Position numbers and translations under genes: made by a program
Notes under the pieces: model-generated
Seen by the model: the letters and a program-made list of their open reading frames with translations, nothing else
Database searches by the model: none
What the model was told of the DNA's origin: nothing
Shown here: piece after piece, positions 11,201 through 22,207 of the stretch
Layout of the letters: the number at the start of each line of letters is the position of its first letter
Numbering within the stretch: the stretch's first letter is position 1
Assembly: GCA_003254885.1 (NCBI GenBank)
Contig: QANT01003205.1
Location: forward strand, 1-38,400
DNA length: 38,400 nt
DNA from: Purshia tridentata
Taxonomy: Eukaryota > Streptophyta > Magnoliopsida > Rosales > Rosaceae
Direction: 5' to 3'

Positions 11201-13837
11201 AATCTTTGAATTCATAAAATTGCTTTTAAGACTTATTATTATAGATTGTGCTATTATTATATAGGGTCTTGGTTTCTTACTTGATTTCATTTGGTAGGAT
11301 GTACCATGGAAGGCATTTTTCCAAAATCAAGCTGTATGGGCGATGATATATGCTCACTTTTGTGGAAGCTGGGGTCACTATACTTGCCTAGCATGGCTTC
11401 CTACCTATTTTAGGTAATTTATGCAGTCCTTACCTTTGACTTTGTTCACATAATGATAGGGAGGTATCATCTCCTTTTTCATCTATTTAACTCTTAACTA
11501 TTTTCTATTATATTTCTTTTTCCAATTTGAATTTTGGCTATTGTGAGTTGTAGTGGCACTTGCCATCAATGGTGATCTGAGACTTATTGTGCAAGTTATT
11601 TAAGTTTTCTATTGACTGTATATGCTTATCATAAGTTATATCGTAAAGAAAGAAAAAAGTTTTATATTCTATATAACACAACAATATGTATGAGTAAAAT
11701 GATGTCTGTACATACGAAAGGTGTTACATTTGCTTTAAAGAAAGGATTAGCCTTAACATGTTTGATTCTATCTCCATTTGCTTAACTCTCTTTTTCTAGA
11801 CTAAAGCCATCAACTGCACCTAATTTATATAATTCACCAACATGACACAGAAGAAAAGCGAAAATAACAAAAGAAAATATAATAGAATAACTTGAGGTCA
11901 TTTAGACTAGGGCTTGGTGGTAATACCCAATATTAATAGACTAAGAGACTTGTTTACCTGGTTCAATTAGGCTTAAAAAATTCTGTACAACTATTTTATA
12001 AAGGTATATGTGTTGTTTTTTTCGTTGAACATGTAACAAGGTCATTGATGCAATACTTGCGTCTATGACAGTTTAGTTTGCGAGGGGAAGCAACTTTTTT
12101 TTTCTTGTTATGCACACATGTAATCATAAAGACGCTAATATTTCAATTAATGCCCTATGCAGTCAGGAGTTGAACCTGAATTTGACAGAAGCTGCGTGGG
12201 TAAGTCTAAAAGTGCTAATCACTTGTTTTTTCTTAGCAATTCAAGGAGGAATTAGTTATTCATGCCTGAATATCATGATCTGTGGTGTCATATTCAGATA
12301 ACAGGATTATTATTTTCTTAAGAATGTGCCTCCTATATTGTGTCATAAAGGTCTTTTTAACTTGTGAGAAGTGTCAGCTCAATCTAGTAGCCAGCACAAT
12401 TTCCATGTTTTATTCTCTTGGGTGTCTGGTCCAGCATGGTAACTTGCAAATTCGATGCACTCTTGCAAAGTAGAAACAACCACAAAAAATGCAATTATTA
12501 GAAAAAAGAAAAAGAAATTGGGATTGGCAATCGTTATACATTGTAAACATTATATATGTTCACAAGATATTTTCAATTTAGAAAAAAACATTACCTTTCT
12601 ATGTCTGAAGGTGCATCAAATATTCAGTTGTATTATGGCAAGGGTTTTTATATATGTTTCAGGTCTCTATCCTTCCTCCATTGGCTTCAATATTTGTGAC
12701 TAGCATTGCCTCGCAATTTGCTGATAATTTGATTTCTAGTGGAGTTCAAACCACTACGGTAAGGGGATATTGTAAATGATCACTTTGTTGTATATGATAG
12801 TATCAGAAAACTCCAATCTAGTAGAAATTTATAGGTTTTTGCAACAAGAAATAAGAAATTCTAAGCAGTTTTCTTAAGTTAGTGGATTCGCTTTATTTTT
12901 TTCTTACTTATTTACTTACTATTTTACTTTTCAACTACATAATAAGCTCGTAACTGTCATAATATCAATTTTGCCTAATAAGTTTCTGGTTCAGTTATCA
13001 TTCCTTGACTTGCCTATTAACATTTTACATTGAAGTTCATTCTTAAGGTTTCTGATGACCTTGTTTTGGTATGTAGGTCCGAAAAATTTGCCAAACAATT
13101 GCCTTTTTGTCTCCTGCAGCTTGCATGACTATTTCCTCTCTTGATCTAGGATTACCCCATTGGGAAATTGTGGGGATTCTCACTGGTGGTTTAGCCCTCT
13201 CAAGCTTTGCTTTGTCAGGTACAGAACAATCCAAAACTTGGGCCTGGTTCTCAAGGATAGTGAATAGAATCATTTAATCTCCTTACACAGTAAACTTTTT
13301 AATACAATCATTAAAATTGTGCAGGACTTTATTGTACCCATCAAGATATGTCACCTGAATATGCAAGCATACTTTTGGTATGTAAATTTACAAGGACCCA
13401 AAATTTTCATTTATGTTCCAGAAGATGCTATGAAGCATCCTATGAATCTATGTGGGCATGATAGTTTATCCCAGCTCCTCAAATTACTTAATCCCTGATC
13501 AACTAGAATATCAAAATTCAAATTTTCTACTCAGGGTATTACCAACACTGTTGGGGCGGTACCTGGAATAGTAGGTGTTGCCCTCACTGGCTATCTTCTT
13601 GATTCAACTCATTCATGGAGTGTAAGCAACCACTTTTATTGCTTTTTAACTCTTTTATCTCTTTCAATAGCTTATATCCTTCATCTGTTTACTTCCACAG
13701 TGTTTATGTTTTAATTCACTTCCTTGTTATTGCAGATGTCATTGTTCATTCCATCAATATTTTTCTACCTTAGTGGTACAATTGTTTGGTTGGCGTTTGC
13801 CAGCAGTAAGCCTCAAACCTTTTCGAAGATAGACTGA
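8224..13837 (+). CDS. Plastid PHT4-family (SLC17-type) anion transporter, anion transporter 6/3-like
   Basis: A major-facilitator transporter for phosphate or organic anions, expected in a plastid envelope or thylakoid membrane. Exons by eye: 8224-8604, 8739-8884, 9106-9205, 9388-9440, 9641-9715, 9910-9990, 10370-10428, 10559-10614, 11298-11413, 12163-12199, 12663-12758, 13077-13218, 13325-13377, 13535-13621, 13736-13837. All phases agree and give 527 residues. The N-terminus is Ser/Arg-rich and transit-peptide-like, followed by a Gly/Ser/Glu-rich linker. Family motifs are NMDKVNLSIAIIPMSHQFGW, FFWGYALSQLPGGWLA, VGIGEGVSPSAATDLIAR and WGHYTCLAWLPTYF. It resembles Arabidopsis PHT4;5 or PHT4;2 from memory; the exact orthologue is not settled. 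Intron 4 needs a GC donor (CAG|GCATGT). The open frame running past 8604 to 8655 is intron read-through. Confidence 0.93.
10321..10342. repeat. (AT)n microsatellite in transporter intron 6
   Basis: Eleven AT units in uninterrupted alternation, 27 bp upstream of the exon 7 acceptor. Its length is likely to vary between individuals, and it sits close enough to the acceptor to matter for splicing. Confidence 0.9.
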
Positions 13838-14473
13838 CCTTTTTGCGTGTTGGTTTGTTTCTCTTGAATGAAGCTTCCAAATTGAGGGAATCTTCATTCA
13901 CTGTATTACTGATATTACCACTGGGCGGAAATTAACATAGCATCACTATTTGGTTCATTCTGTGCATCTAGAAGGAAAGCCACACTTGTATGTTTACATG
14001 TAATACACAACTTTTTTCTTTTTTTTAAATTTTATTTTTATAACTTGACTAAGTGTTCATTGGCCACCAAATGATGTATTGAACATATTTGAATGATATT
14101 GTACAGCTGCTTAAGGGTTCACATTGTATACAAGGTTTGGAAAAGTCAAAAGTTTTTGTCATTTACATCTCGCCATTTGTGCACTTTTTCTTGAAGTAAT
14201 TACGAAGAATGACTTTGCAAGGCACCTGAATTCACCCTTAGGATAGTGTCTTTGATCACTCTAGTCTTACTGGATTGCAATTTGATGGCCTCTTGTGCAC
14301 TGAAAATTTGACATACTGGGTCACAGTATAGCGTGAATTGCTTTTTTCATCCTATTAAACTTGAATCCTCATTTGTATTCTTCACCCTATAAAAAAGAAA
14401 GATATAGTTGACTAGTGTTTTCTCTTATTTGAGCAAACACTATATGGTACCAGTTAGGGTTCATAAGCACTCC
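13838..14473. other. Convergent 3' intergenic region
   Basis: The transporter (+) and the heparanase-like gene (-) end toward each other here with 636 bp between the stop codons. It should hold both 3' UTRs. I could not assign clear polyadenylation signals, and no other gene is visible. Confidence 0.6.
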
Positions 14474-17460
14474 CTACCTGCAAGCAGGGAGAACAACATA
14501 TGGTATATGAGCAAATACAATTGAGGATGGACCAACCAATATTGGTTGTGTTGAATTAACATATACAGGCTCTAACTTAGGTATGTTCCCAGTTGAATCT
14601 ACGTCCAAAATTTTTCCATTAAGCAGCATGGTTTGGCTGTGTAAATCTCCATCCTTTGCTGTTAGATGGTATTCTTCTCTTTGTTTTCCACTTCTGAAAC
14701 CCTGAGGGAACTTGGTCGTATTTGATCTATAAGACTGGTGAGATTTGTGTTTATGCCGCAAAGCCCAGGAACTGTTGAAGGCAACTCTGGCTTGAACGGT
14801 GGTGGTATTGTGTAGGTTGATCAAGAGTACTGTAATCCCTTTCTGTAAGATGAAATGGTAATTAGCTCCAGAACAAAGAGAATGCTATCTTCATTTATAT
14901 TAAAGTTGGGATATAGACTTACAGATGATTTTGAACAGTGTGCATAAGCACGTATCTCTTTTGGTCCAGTAAAGCTTGTTGCCAGTACATTTCGCCCCAT
15001 TAATCGGTGCCAAAGAAGAGCACTGGTATGGAGAAAGCCAGAGCAAAGCAGCAAGCGTGTTAAAACATTGTCTAAATTTAAGAGAATCATACCATATTGT
15101 CCTAATACTTTGATAAATTGAGTTTTTAAGGTAAGATCATTATGTAATGACCTGTAGTAGTCTGGATTGGGTACAAAGGTAGTAGTATTGAGCAAACCAT
15201 AGTTTCCACCAATCAATGTCTGTCTGCAGTACGTTTTGGTATCAAAAGATGCTGACATACCAAGCTGATCCAAGTACCTGTTTGTAGCATCCAAAATATA
15301 ATTATGAGCTGGAACTCAAATAAGAGATAACCAAAGAATCTCAGTTGTATGGCCAAATTACCAGAAACTAAAGACAAATGAATTGGTGACAAGGTGGTGG
15401 CCGCTGTTGTAAGCACCTCCTGCTTCCCCCACCCATGAAGTTGCTGAAGTTGCTGAACTCTTGAGGATGCTATGAAGGTTGCGAAATGTGTTAGCCTCAC
15501 CATCAAGATAGGACGGATCAAGAATCTTTTCAATAAGGTGTTCATCAACCCCTACAAAGACAAAAGTAAGAACTCAATATCAATATGAACTTGGGAAAAT
15601 AAAGGAAAAATGAGAAGTTTCAGAATCTGTTTGTTCAATCAAAGTTACCTGGCCCTAGATTATATATATGGTGGCTGACCACGGCTAAGGATGTGGTTGT
15701 TTTAGCTATATAATCTTTTATCCATGTTGCTTCAAAGAATCCTCCAGGTGCTATGACAAGTGGCTTTGGGTCAATACCCTTGTATGTATTATGTACTATG
15801 TTTTGCAGAGCAGCCGTGTCATCGGCATACTGATTTGCTGAAATTGTTGTTCCAACTCCATGTCCGGATAATTCGTTTCCTGACCAGCATTGAAATATAT
15901 ACCTTCAGTTTTTCTAGATAAGTACAGTGAGAACCATATAACAAGAATTAAACTTTCAGACAAACTTAGTAAGAAACATGGTAGCTGCAATTCATGGAAG
16001 GCAAGGTGACATCATTTGCGTTGTTTAAGCACATTTTGGTGCATCATTTTACAAATGAACCCTTCCACTAGACTTGTAAGATTTTCCCTACCCCATATTT
16101 TTGTTCAGCATTAACAAACAGTGATCTTACCAAGCTCCCAACCATGTATTGTGTAGTTCTTCTTGACAGTATAACGGATGAAAGACTCAGAATTTGTGTA
16201 GTTCCAAGCTCCAGTTGCAGTACCATTAGGCTGCAGGGTTCGTCCAGGGAGAGCGTTTAATCCAAAGACAATCTTAGCCCTGCAGTAAACCATGGAATAA
16301 TGTTAAGTTTTGTGGATTTTTGAAATCTAAATTTTAATGAAGCAAACATGAAGATTATCTTTTACCCAGCTTTATGGAAAAAGGAGTTTAATTCATCCCA
16401 TCTTTTCATTGGTAAGCACCCCTGAGTAAAACCAAACAACTCTGAGGTTTTCTTGTGAAAAGGTGTACCACAGGGTTGCCTATTGTCTTCTGTATCATAG
16501 ATGACCTTATCTTGCAAGGTACCACCCAATCTAAGCTTCAATGGTGAGAAAGCTGTAAATTAGCAGAAGTTAGTAAATTTTTTAGGCTCTCATAAATCTA
16601 GATTGAATACATCTCCCCCCCTTTGTAAATGGAATTACATAGACAGAATAAAAACACTCCAATGAAACAATCAGATATTAAGGAATTCTTACCCTTTATG
16701 GCATTTAAGAAGATATTGTTGTTTAGATCCTGCACAAGAATGATCAATTAAATATCAGAAAACATTACAAATGTTCAAAAGTTAAACAAGAGCACCTTTA
16801 AGTTTGCTTGAGAAGAAAAGGGGACTACAAAAGAGCAGATTTCAGATTTATTTGATTGTCCAATGGCTTAAAACTAATTGCCATTTAAAAGATTTCCAAA
16901 TAATGAATGAGCAAATTCGAAGAAGAAAGGGAACCCCATAGAAGAATCTATTTCAATAGAACAGAATGCCCTTTTGTTACTGAAAAAAAAAAGCATAACA
17001 AAGAGAAAATAAGGAAGAGCTTCAAGGAAACAGAGAATACAATTTTTGAACTCCAAACCCATAGAAGATTACCAATTTTCATACCATGCAACTAGGAAAT
17101 ATGCTAATTACAAATACATATATATTATCACATATATATAATATATATATATATATAAGTGGAAAAAGAATATGAAAAATAATTGCATGTGGAAGAAACA
17201 TTTATATATACCAGATTAAGGAGAGAAGCACGACCCCAGCTGCATGTCCCATAGTCACATTTCTCAGGAGGCCACCAATCCAGAGTTGCACAAACAAAAT
17301 CATCATCAATCTTCCCAATGGCTTCTTTACCATTAATGCGAACAGTCCCTTCAATAATTCCTTCCCCTATGCCCTGTGACTCTGAATTTACAGAAACGAA
17401 GCCGAGACCAAAGAAACACACCCAGAAACACAATCCCATTGGCCATATACCACAACCCAT
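14474..17460 (-). CDS. Heparanase-like protein, glycoside hydrolase family 79
   Basis: A secreted or cell-wall/vacuolar GH79 enzyme (plant heparanase-like/beta-glucuronidase type) expected to remove glucuronic acid residues from arabinogalactan or related glycans. Exons: 17460-17212, 16729-16693, 16552-16366, 16279-16131, 15879-15649, 15551-15362, 15277-15152, 15022-14923, 14842-14474. The phases agree and give 545 residues, close to the usual length of about 540. The N-terminus ([20 protein letters not shown]) is a signal peptide. The acid/base Glu is in [11 protein letters not shown] (about residue 210) and the nucleophile Glu in [12 protein letters not shown] (about residue 327); both are present. 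Family blocks such as [20 protein letters not shown] and [14 protein letters not shown] are intact. Several N-glycosylation sequons occur, including NGT, NYT and NTT. Nothing looks broken. Confidence 0.94.
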
Positions 17461-20270
17461 TTCCAGAATCTATTCACAAATGCTCAAGATCTCACTTCTC
17501 TCTCTCTCTCTCTCTACAAATGGGTGAGGAACCAACCCATGAAAAGTGAAGACGTTACTGCAAAGTTTGCTTTTGGAGGCAAAATGGGTGGTGCAATAAG
17601 TGAATGCGACCAGTAAACAGTAAAGGGAATATCTATATTATAGGAGGCATATAAATACAAATAACAATTAACAAAACATGTGATACTTGGGAGGTGGGAA
17701 ATCAACTCAAGGACAAAGGTCCAAATTAAGGTCCTTAATCCCTGTTTGACAAATGGGGTTTTTATAATATTATTGTTGTGTTTAGAACTCAAATAGAGAT
17801 ATAGGCACTGGAACTTTGTAAAAAGCTTGGAATATGTGAGGTGGGTTTTGCGAGTTGCAGCTGGTTGTGAATGTAAAAGTGGGCCAACATGTCTTTGTTT
17901 GCTTTTAGGGAAAGATAGTGGTGCCTCGTGCAGTCGTGCCTGCTCTGTTAAGTTTTAACAAATGTAGAAATGGTAGAATGTCTGGTTTTACTGTGTGAGA
18001 GCGGCGCCTAGCCACCCCCTTGGTCTTGGTTGAAATGATTTTGAATTTTTGGTTGAAATGATTTTGAGTAGAAAGTGAAAATATGTTTATCAACTGTCTT
18101 CAAATAATTTTAGTTGACATGTTAAGCATATCCATGACCCATGTCCTAATAATACAATTAATGTCAATACATTTTACCACATTATGACATGTCAAACCAT
18201 ATTACCAAACTTGATAAATTTTATTTTATATAACTTCACAATATGAGAAATATAAAAGAACTATTATTAAAAAAATAGTTAGTTGATATGAAAAAATATG
18301 GGACATCTCTATCTATTCTTTGACATTAAACACACATAAATACTTTTAACCCCTAAAATTATGTTATTATATTTGCATATATAAAGATCTTCTGATCATC
18401 TTGCACACTTTTGTTTCATAACAAATTAAAGAAATGGGAACTATTTTCCCCATGCAATCATGGCACATCGATATCAGGATGAGTTCCATTTAAATACCAT
18501 TTATGAGCATTTAGTTTCTCACACGGTCACACCTAAAACTTTCATTATTGACTCTCTTTAGTCTATTTATCATTTTTTGTTTTTGAATAAAATACCTGAT
18601 TTTACTGATCTAATAGTTAATTAGAGGAATTCATTAGCATTAACTTACGAGAATACGAAAATATACTACAACCTAAAATGATGTAATACCCATATATATG
18701 AGGTAGATATATTTTTTTTAGAAATAATAAATGTATCTTCTTGGGTAAGCACAATATCAGAATCTATGATGTTACAGCCTACCAAGTACCAAAAGCTATG
18801 CACAGAACATGGTCCAACTATGCATTTGTTCATTGAGTATAATATAAGACTCCCCCATGTCACACACTTTCTGTCCCACACAAACAACCCATACCTACCT
18901 ACCTTCAAATTGGGTCAAAATGGCAATTATTATAATTTGTTGCACTCATGTATTAGTTTCTTCATCCTCACCACCTTGATTTTCAATGGGGTCAGGTGGG
19001 TTTTCACCCAAAAATGAACAACCAAAACCTAATCCATTGGTGGATGTCAGATAAGATATGTATTAATGCTATATATATGTTTTGTGGACTTTAGCTCAAT
19101 CAATATTGTTCAAAAGCCAGAAGCCTTCTCATTCGGAATTGAATCTCTTAACAGCTCTCATACACACACCCACTACACCATCACTACCATATTGGGATTA
19201 ATTTTAATTAATCTACTGAGCAATCACAGATCATAATATTTTCCAAACTTAATCTAATTAATTAAGCAAATTCCGCTTTATTTTCTGAAAATTATTATTT
19301 ACTTGACAGAAAAGATTTGCGTGAAACTTTGTATGTAATAGCATTGAAGTTATCTGGATATCAGTCCCTTTCACAACTCAATAGTCACGAAGGTTTCTTT
19401 ACTTGAACTCATTAAAGAAATAAAGAGGATATCAAAAAGTATCATTCATGAAAGGTCCTCATCACAAACAGTCCCACCCAAAACCATCAAAGTGAAAGAC
19501 AAAATGGGGGTTCAGATTGAGAAAAACCAAAAATATATAAATATATAGGGTAACAAAAATAAAAGGGAAATACATAGGATATTTTAACATGTGATTAGGT
19601 TTTCGAAAAAAAACAAGCAAACATGTGATTAGGTTAATCATGATCAACACCATCTTCTATATACTGCTTTCTGTCCAGATGCTTGTCTTTCATGCATTTT
19701 GCATGTTCATATTTAGGCATGGGATTTATACCTTATCAAAGACATAAGGTAACTTACAAAGGCATGTAAACAGCATAAAGTGGGATAGCCTAATCCGAAT
19801 TGGTTCGATCGTCGATCGGAATAAAGGAAAAAACAAGTAAAAGAAGTTTAGAAAAGAGATAAGAATGCCTTCGATTTAATATGTTATCTTATCCCAATAA
19901 GTCCAAACAGAAAACTCTTATAAATTGCTAGCTGAAAGAGAGAGAGAGAGAGAGAGAGAGAGTTATTAACCCAACAAAGGAAACAAAACAAAAAGCTAAT
20001 AGTTATTGAACATAGGCCTAAAATCCCAAAGCCCAAATTCTGTATTATGGTGCAAACGCCCTGAATTCTTACTTGCTTGAGCCAAACAGAGGATTCTCAT
20101 TGCTACTAACTATTTTGCCCAATTCAAGCACATTGATCACCAGACAAATCTTCTTCGAGAAAATTAAACATTTGAGATTATTATTATATATGTATAAAAT
20201 TTGATTAGCTAGTTAAACCTTTATTATCTATCAAGAATTTAAAACCAGTAGCAGGCTTCCATCAAGGAGT
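17461..20270. other. Intergenic region
   Basis: A (TC)n run at about 17497-17515 lies just upstream of the heparanase-like start and is probably in its 5' leader or core promoter (a Y-patch-like element). An (AG)n run lies at 19937-19962. The rest is AT-rich with no frame that resembles a protein. The 3' UTR of the ECA1-type gene should lie just below 20271. Confidence 0.55.
19937..19962. repeat. (AG)n microsatellite
   Basis: About 13 AG units in an intergenic position. A typical plant dinucleotide repeat with no other feature attached. Confidence 0.9.
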
Positions 20271-20936
20271 TCACTTGGGTAGTGTTGGTGGCAGAGCAGT
20301 GCAATAGCTCTTAAGCAATGGAGGGAAGGATGGGTTCAATGGGAACAGTTTGGGCCAACAATTGTCATTCAATATTTCAGTGATTGCCTTGCAACAAGCA
20401 GGCCCAATTCCACTGATTTGGCCACTGAAAAGTGAAGCAATAACTTCGGAAACACACCCTTGCACCTTTTCAAGAGATGACCAGCATTGGCTCACATCAT
20501 TAGGTTCTGGCAATAACATCTTGGTGCTCTCTATGCCTGTTGGTGCTGGTGCAACCCCACCAAATCCAGTAGCACAGGCCTTCTTAAGCAATGGGGCAAA
20601 TGATGGGCTGAGAGGGAACATTATGGCCCAACAATTGTCATTGATCTTATTGATGACCTCACAACAAGCAGGCCCAATAAGCCCATATTGACCATTGATG
20701 AGTGAGTCCTCTACCTGATAAATACAGCCTTGAACATTTTGCAGAGAAGACCAGCATTCCTGTACTTCTTCCCCAGGATGCCCAGGAATTATCCTTAGAA
20801 ATGGAAACACCCCAGGTTTTGGTGCAAATTGGGCTGCTGCTGTTGAGACCAATATTGCCACACAAGCAACAATGAACAACATTGATGCTTTGTTTGTTGA
20901 TTTTGCCACCATGTTGTTAGGAAAGTGGAAACTCAA
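20271..20936 (-). CDS. Secreted ECA1-type protein with two prolamin-like domains
   Basis: An intronless gene for a cysteine-rich secreted protein of the ECA1 gametogenesis-related/prolamin-like group (Pfam prolamin_like, formerly DUF1278). Members include egg-cell-secreted and other reproductive or seed proteins. From Met1 it is 221 residues; Met9 (codon at 20912-20910) gives a cleaner signal peptide (MVAKSTNKASMLFIVACVAI) ending near AAAQ. Two homologous domains follow: ECWSSLQNVQGC...GPACCEVINKINDNCW...KKACA and QCWSSLEKVQGC...GPACCKAITEILNDNCW...KSYC. Each has six Cys in the same C-C-CC-C-C pattern. Family members usually have one such domain, so this is an internal duplication with a short Pro/Ala-rich linker. 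A TATA-like box lies upstream at 21013-21020. The specific role is unknown. Confidence 0.88.
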   Translation of the reverse strand: MSFHFPNNMVAKSTNKASMLFIVACVAILVSTAAAQFAPKPGVFPFLRIIPGHPGEEVQECWSSLQNVQGCIYQVEDSLINGQYGLIGPACCEVINKINDNCWAIMFPLSPSFAPLLKKACATGFGGVAPAPTGIESTKMLLPEPNDVSQCWSSLEKVQGCVSEVIASLFSGQISGIGPACCKAITEILNDNCWPKLFPLNPSFPPLLKSYCTALPPTLPK

Positions 20937-21012
20937 ATTGTGATTACAAGTTTAATTTGAGACTTTGAGAGGCTTTGCCTGGATGCTTTAGGATTAATAT
21001 GGAACACTTGAC

Positions 21013-21020
21013 ATTTATAG
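21013..21020 (-). promoter_or_regulatory. TATA-like box of the ECA1-type gene
   Basis: The minus strand reads CTATAAAT, about 77 bp before Met1 (20936) and 100 bp before Met9. This is a suitable distance for a transcription start near 20985. No experimental support. Confidence 0.5.
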
Positions 21021-21316
21021 TCTACTTTGTAGTCACAAACGTTTGAAACGTTTTGATGTGAAGTTAATTTATATAACAGTACATATTTAGATTTCCTTGG
21101 GTTAGACACTTACTCCTCTATCATTACTGCAAATAGTTAGTTTCTACTTTTTATTTTTGTGTGTGTAGGTTACATTAGTCGCAATTAAATGAAGGATTTT
21201 TTTTCAACTTTTGCATTTGGATCATGGAGCCCAAGCCCAATATCAAATAACCCAACCCAAATCCTGATTCACGAGTTCAGTAGTCACAACGTAAGACGTA
21301 CGCAGGAGACCAAGTG

Positions 21317-21328
21317 ATGAACTGCTGA
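21317..21328 (+). other. Three-codon minimal upstream ORF in the CDC26 leader
   Basis: ATG AAC TGC TGA (Met-Asn-Cys-stop) ends 18 nt before the CDC26 ATG at 21347. If transcription starts upstream of it, ribosomes would meet this micro-ORF first. The transcript start is unknown, so its relevance is inferred. Confidence 0.3.
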
Positions 21329-21346
21329 GAGAAAGCAAAGCAGAAA

Positions 21347-21532
21347 ATGCTGAGACGAAAGCCAACCAAGATCGAACTCAAAATCGAAGACAAAGAAGAA
21401 CTCGAAGAAGCTCGTAAACGCACCACCACCGCCACCACTACAACCACCGCCGCCACTGCTCTCCTCCACCACCTCGACCGCTCCAAAGACCCCTCCTCCA
21501 AAACGCACCGCATAGGCCTCCCTCCTAATTAA
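21347..21532 (+). CDS. CDC26: CDC26, anaphase-promoting complex subunit
   Basis: A 61-residue ORF beginning MLRRKPTKIELKIEDKEEL. This is the signature N-terminus of CDC26, the small APC/C subunit that inserts into the TPR groove of APC6/CDC16 and stabilises it (the human protein also begins MLRRKPT). The conserved N-terminus is followed by a Glu-rich helix, a Thr/Ala-rich low-complexity stretch and a short basic C-terminus. It is intronless here. The stop is at 21530-21532, and the next ATG, the in-frame one for TTM3, is at 21587. In plants CDC26 and TTM3 are known to be produced from one bicistronic transcript, and the spacing here fits that. The Gly-rich open frame on the opposite strand is a shadow. 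Confidence 0.92.
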   Translation: MLRRKPTKIELKIEDKEELEEARKRTTTATTTTTAATALLHHLDRSKDPSSKTHRIGLPPN

Positions 21533-21610
21533 AATTTCCACCCCAAAACCCACACATAATTACTACACACACCCGCCCACCCACTCATGTCTCACATCTC
21601 CAAAGCTCTA

Positions 21611-22207
21611 ATGGAGGTCGAGGTCAAGCTCAGGCTCCCAGACGCCGCCGCCCACCGCAACGTCACCACCCTCCTCGCGCCATTCCTCGTCACCACCCAC
21701 CGCCAAGAGAATCTCTTCTTCGACGGCTCCAAAGCAGAGCTCTCGGCTCGCCGAGCCGTCCTCCGGCTCCGATTCTCTGACAGAAACCCTCTCTGCGCCG
21801 TGACCCTCAAGGCGCGAGCCGTGCTGGTCGACGGCGTCAGCCGAGTTGAGGAAGACGAGGAGGAGCTGGACCCATCGATCGGGCGAGCCTGTGCGGCCGA
21901 GCCAGATAAGCTGATGTCGGCGGAGTCTAGGGTTTTGAGGAGGGTAAGAGAGGAATTTGGGGTTTTGGGGTTTGTGGGGTTGGGAGGGTTTGGGAATGTG
22001 AGGGATGTGTATGAGTGGAAAGGCTTAAAATTGGAGGTGGATGAGACTAAGTATGAGTTTGGTACTTGCTATGAGATTGAGTGTGAGAGTGCTGACCCTC
22101 AAGGGGTCAAGGAGGTGCTTGAGGACTTCTTGAAAGAAAATGAGGTGCAGTATTCCTACTCAGAAGCGTCAAAGTTCGCCATTTTTCGAGCTGGGAAGAT
22201 ACCTTAG
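21611..22207 (+). CDS. TTM3: Triphosphate tunnel metalloenzyme 3 (CYTH-domain triphosphatase)
   Basis: A CYTH/triphosphate-tunnel enzyme that hydrolyses inorganic tripolyphosphate with divalent metal. The ExExK motif is MEVEVKLRL at the N-terminus. Basic tunnel strands ([17 protein letters not shown]) alternate with acidic metal-binding strands ([32 protein letters not shown]). The Lys/Arg-rich end is [13 protein letters not shown] chose the ATG at 21611 (198 residues) because plant TTM3 proteins start directly at MEVEVK and it has G at +4. An in-frame ATG at 21587 would add MSHISKAL. The coding sequence is GC-rich at its 5' end and has no intron. It is the second cistron after CDC26, 54 or 78 nt downstream depending on the start. 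Confidence 0.92.
   Translation: MEVEVKLRLPDAAAHRNVTTLLAPFLVTTHRQENLFFDGSKAELSARRAVLRLRFSDRNPLCAVTLKARAVLVDGVSRVEEDEEELDPSIGRACAAEPDKLMSAESRVLRRVREEFGVLGFVGLGGFGNVRDVYEWKGLKLEVDETKYEFGTCYEIECESADPQGVKEVLEDFLKENEVQYSYSEASKFAIFRAGKIP

Noticed and set aside
21284..21553. Minus-strand Gly/Val/Phe-rich open frames opposite CDC26
   Set aside because: They are mirror images of the CDC26 Thr/Ala-rich codons and Arg/Glu codons. CDC26 on the plus strand has a family match.
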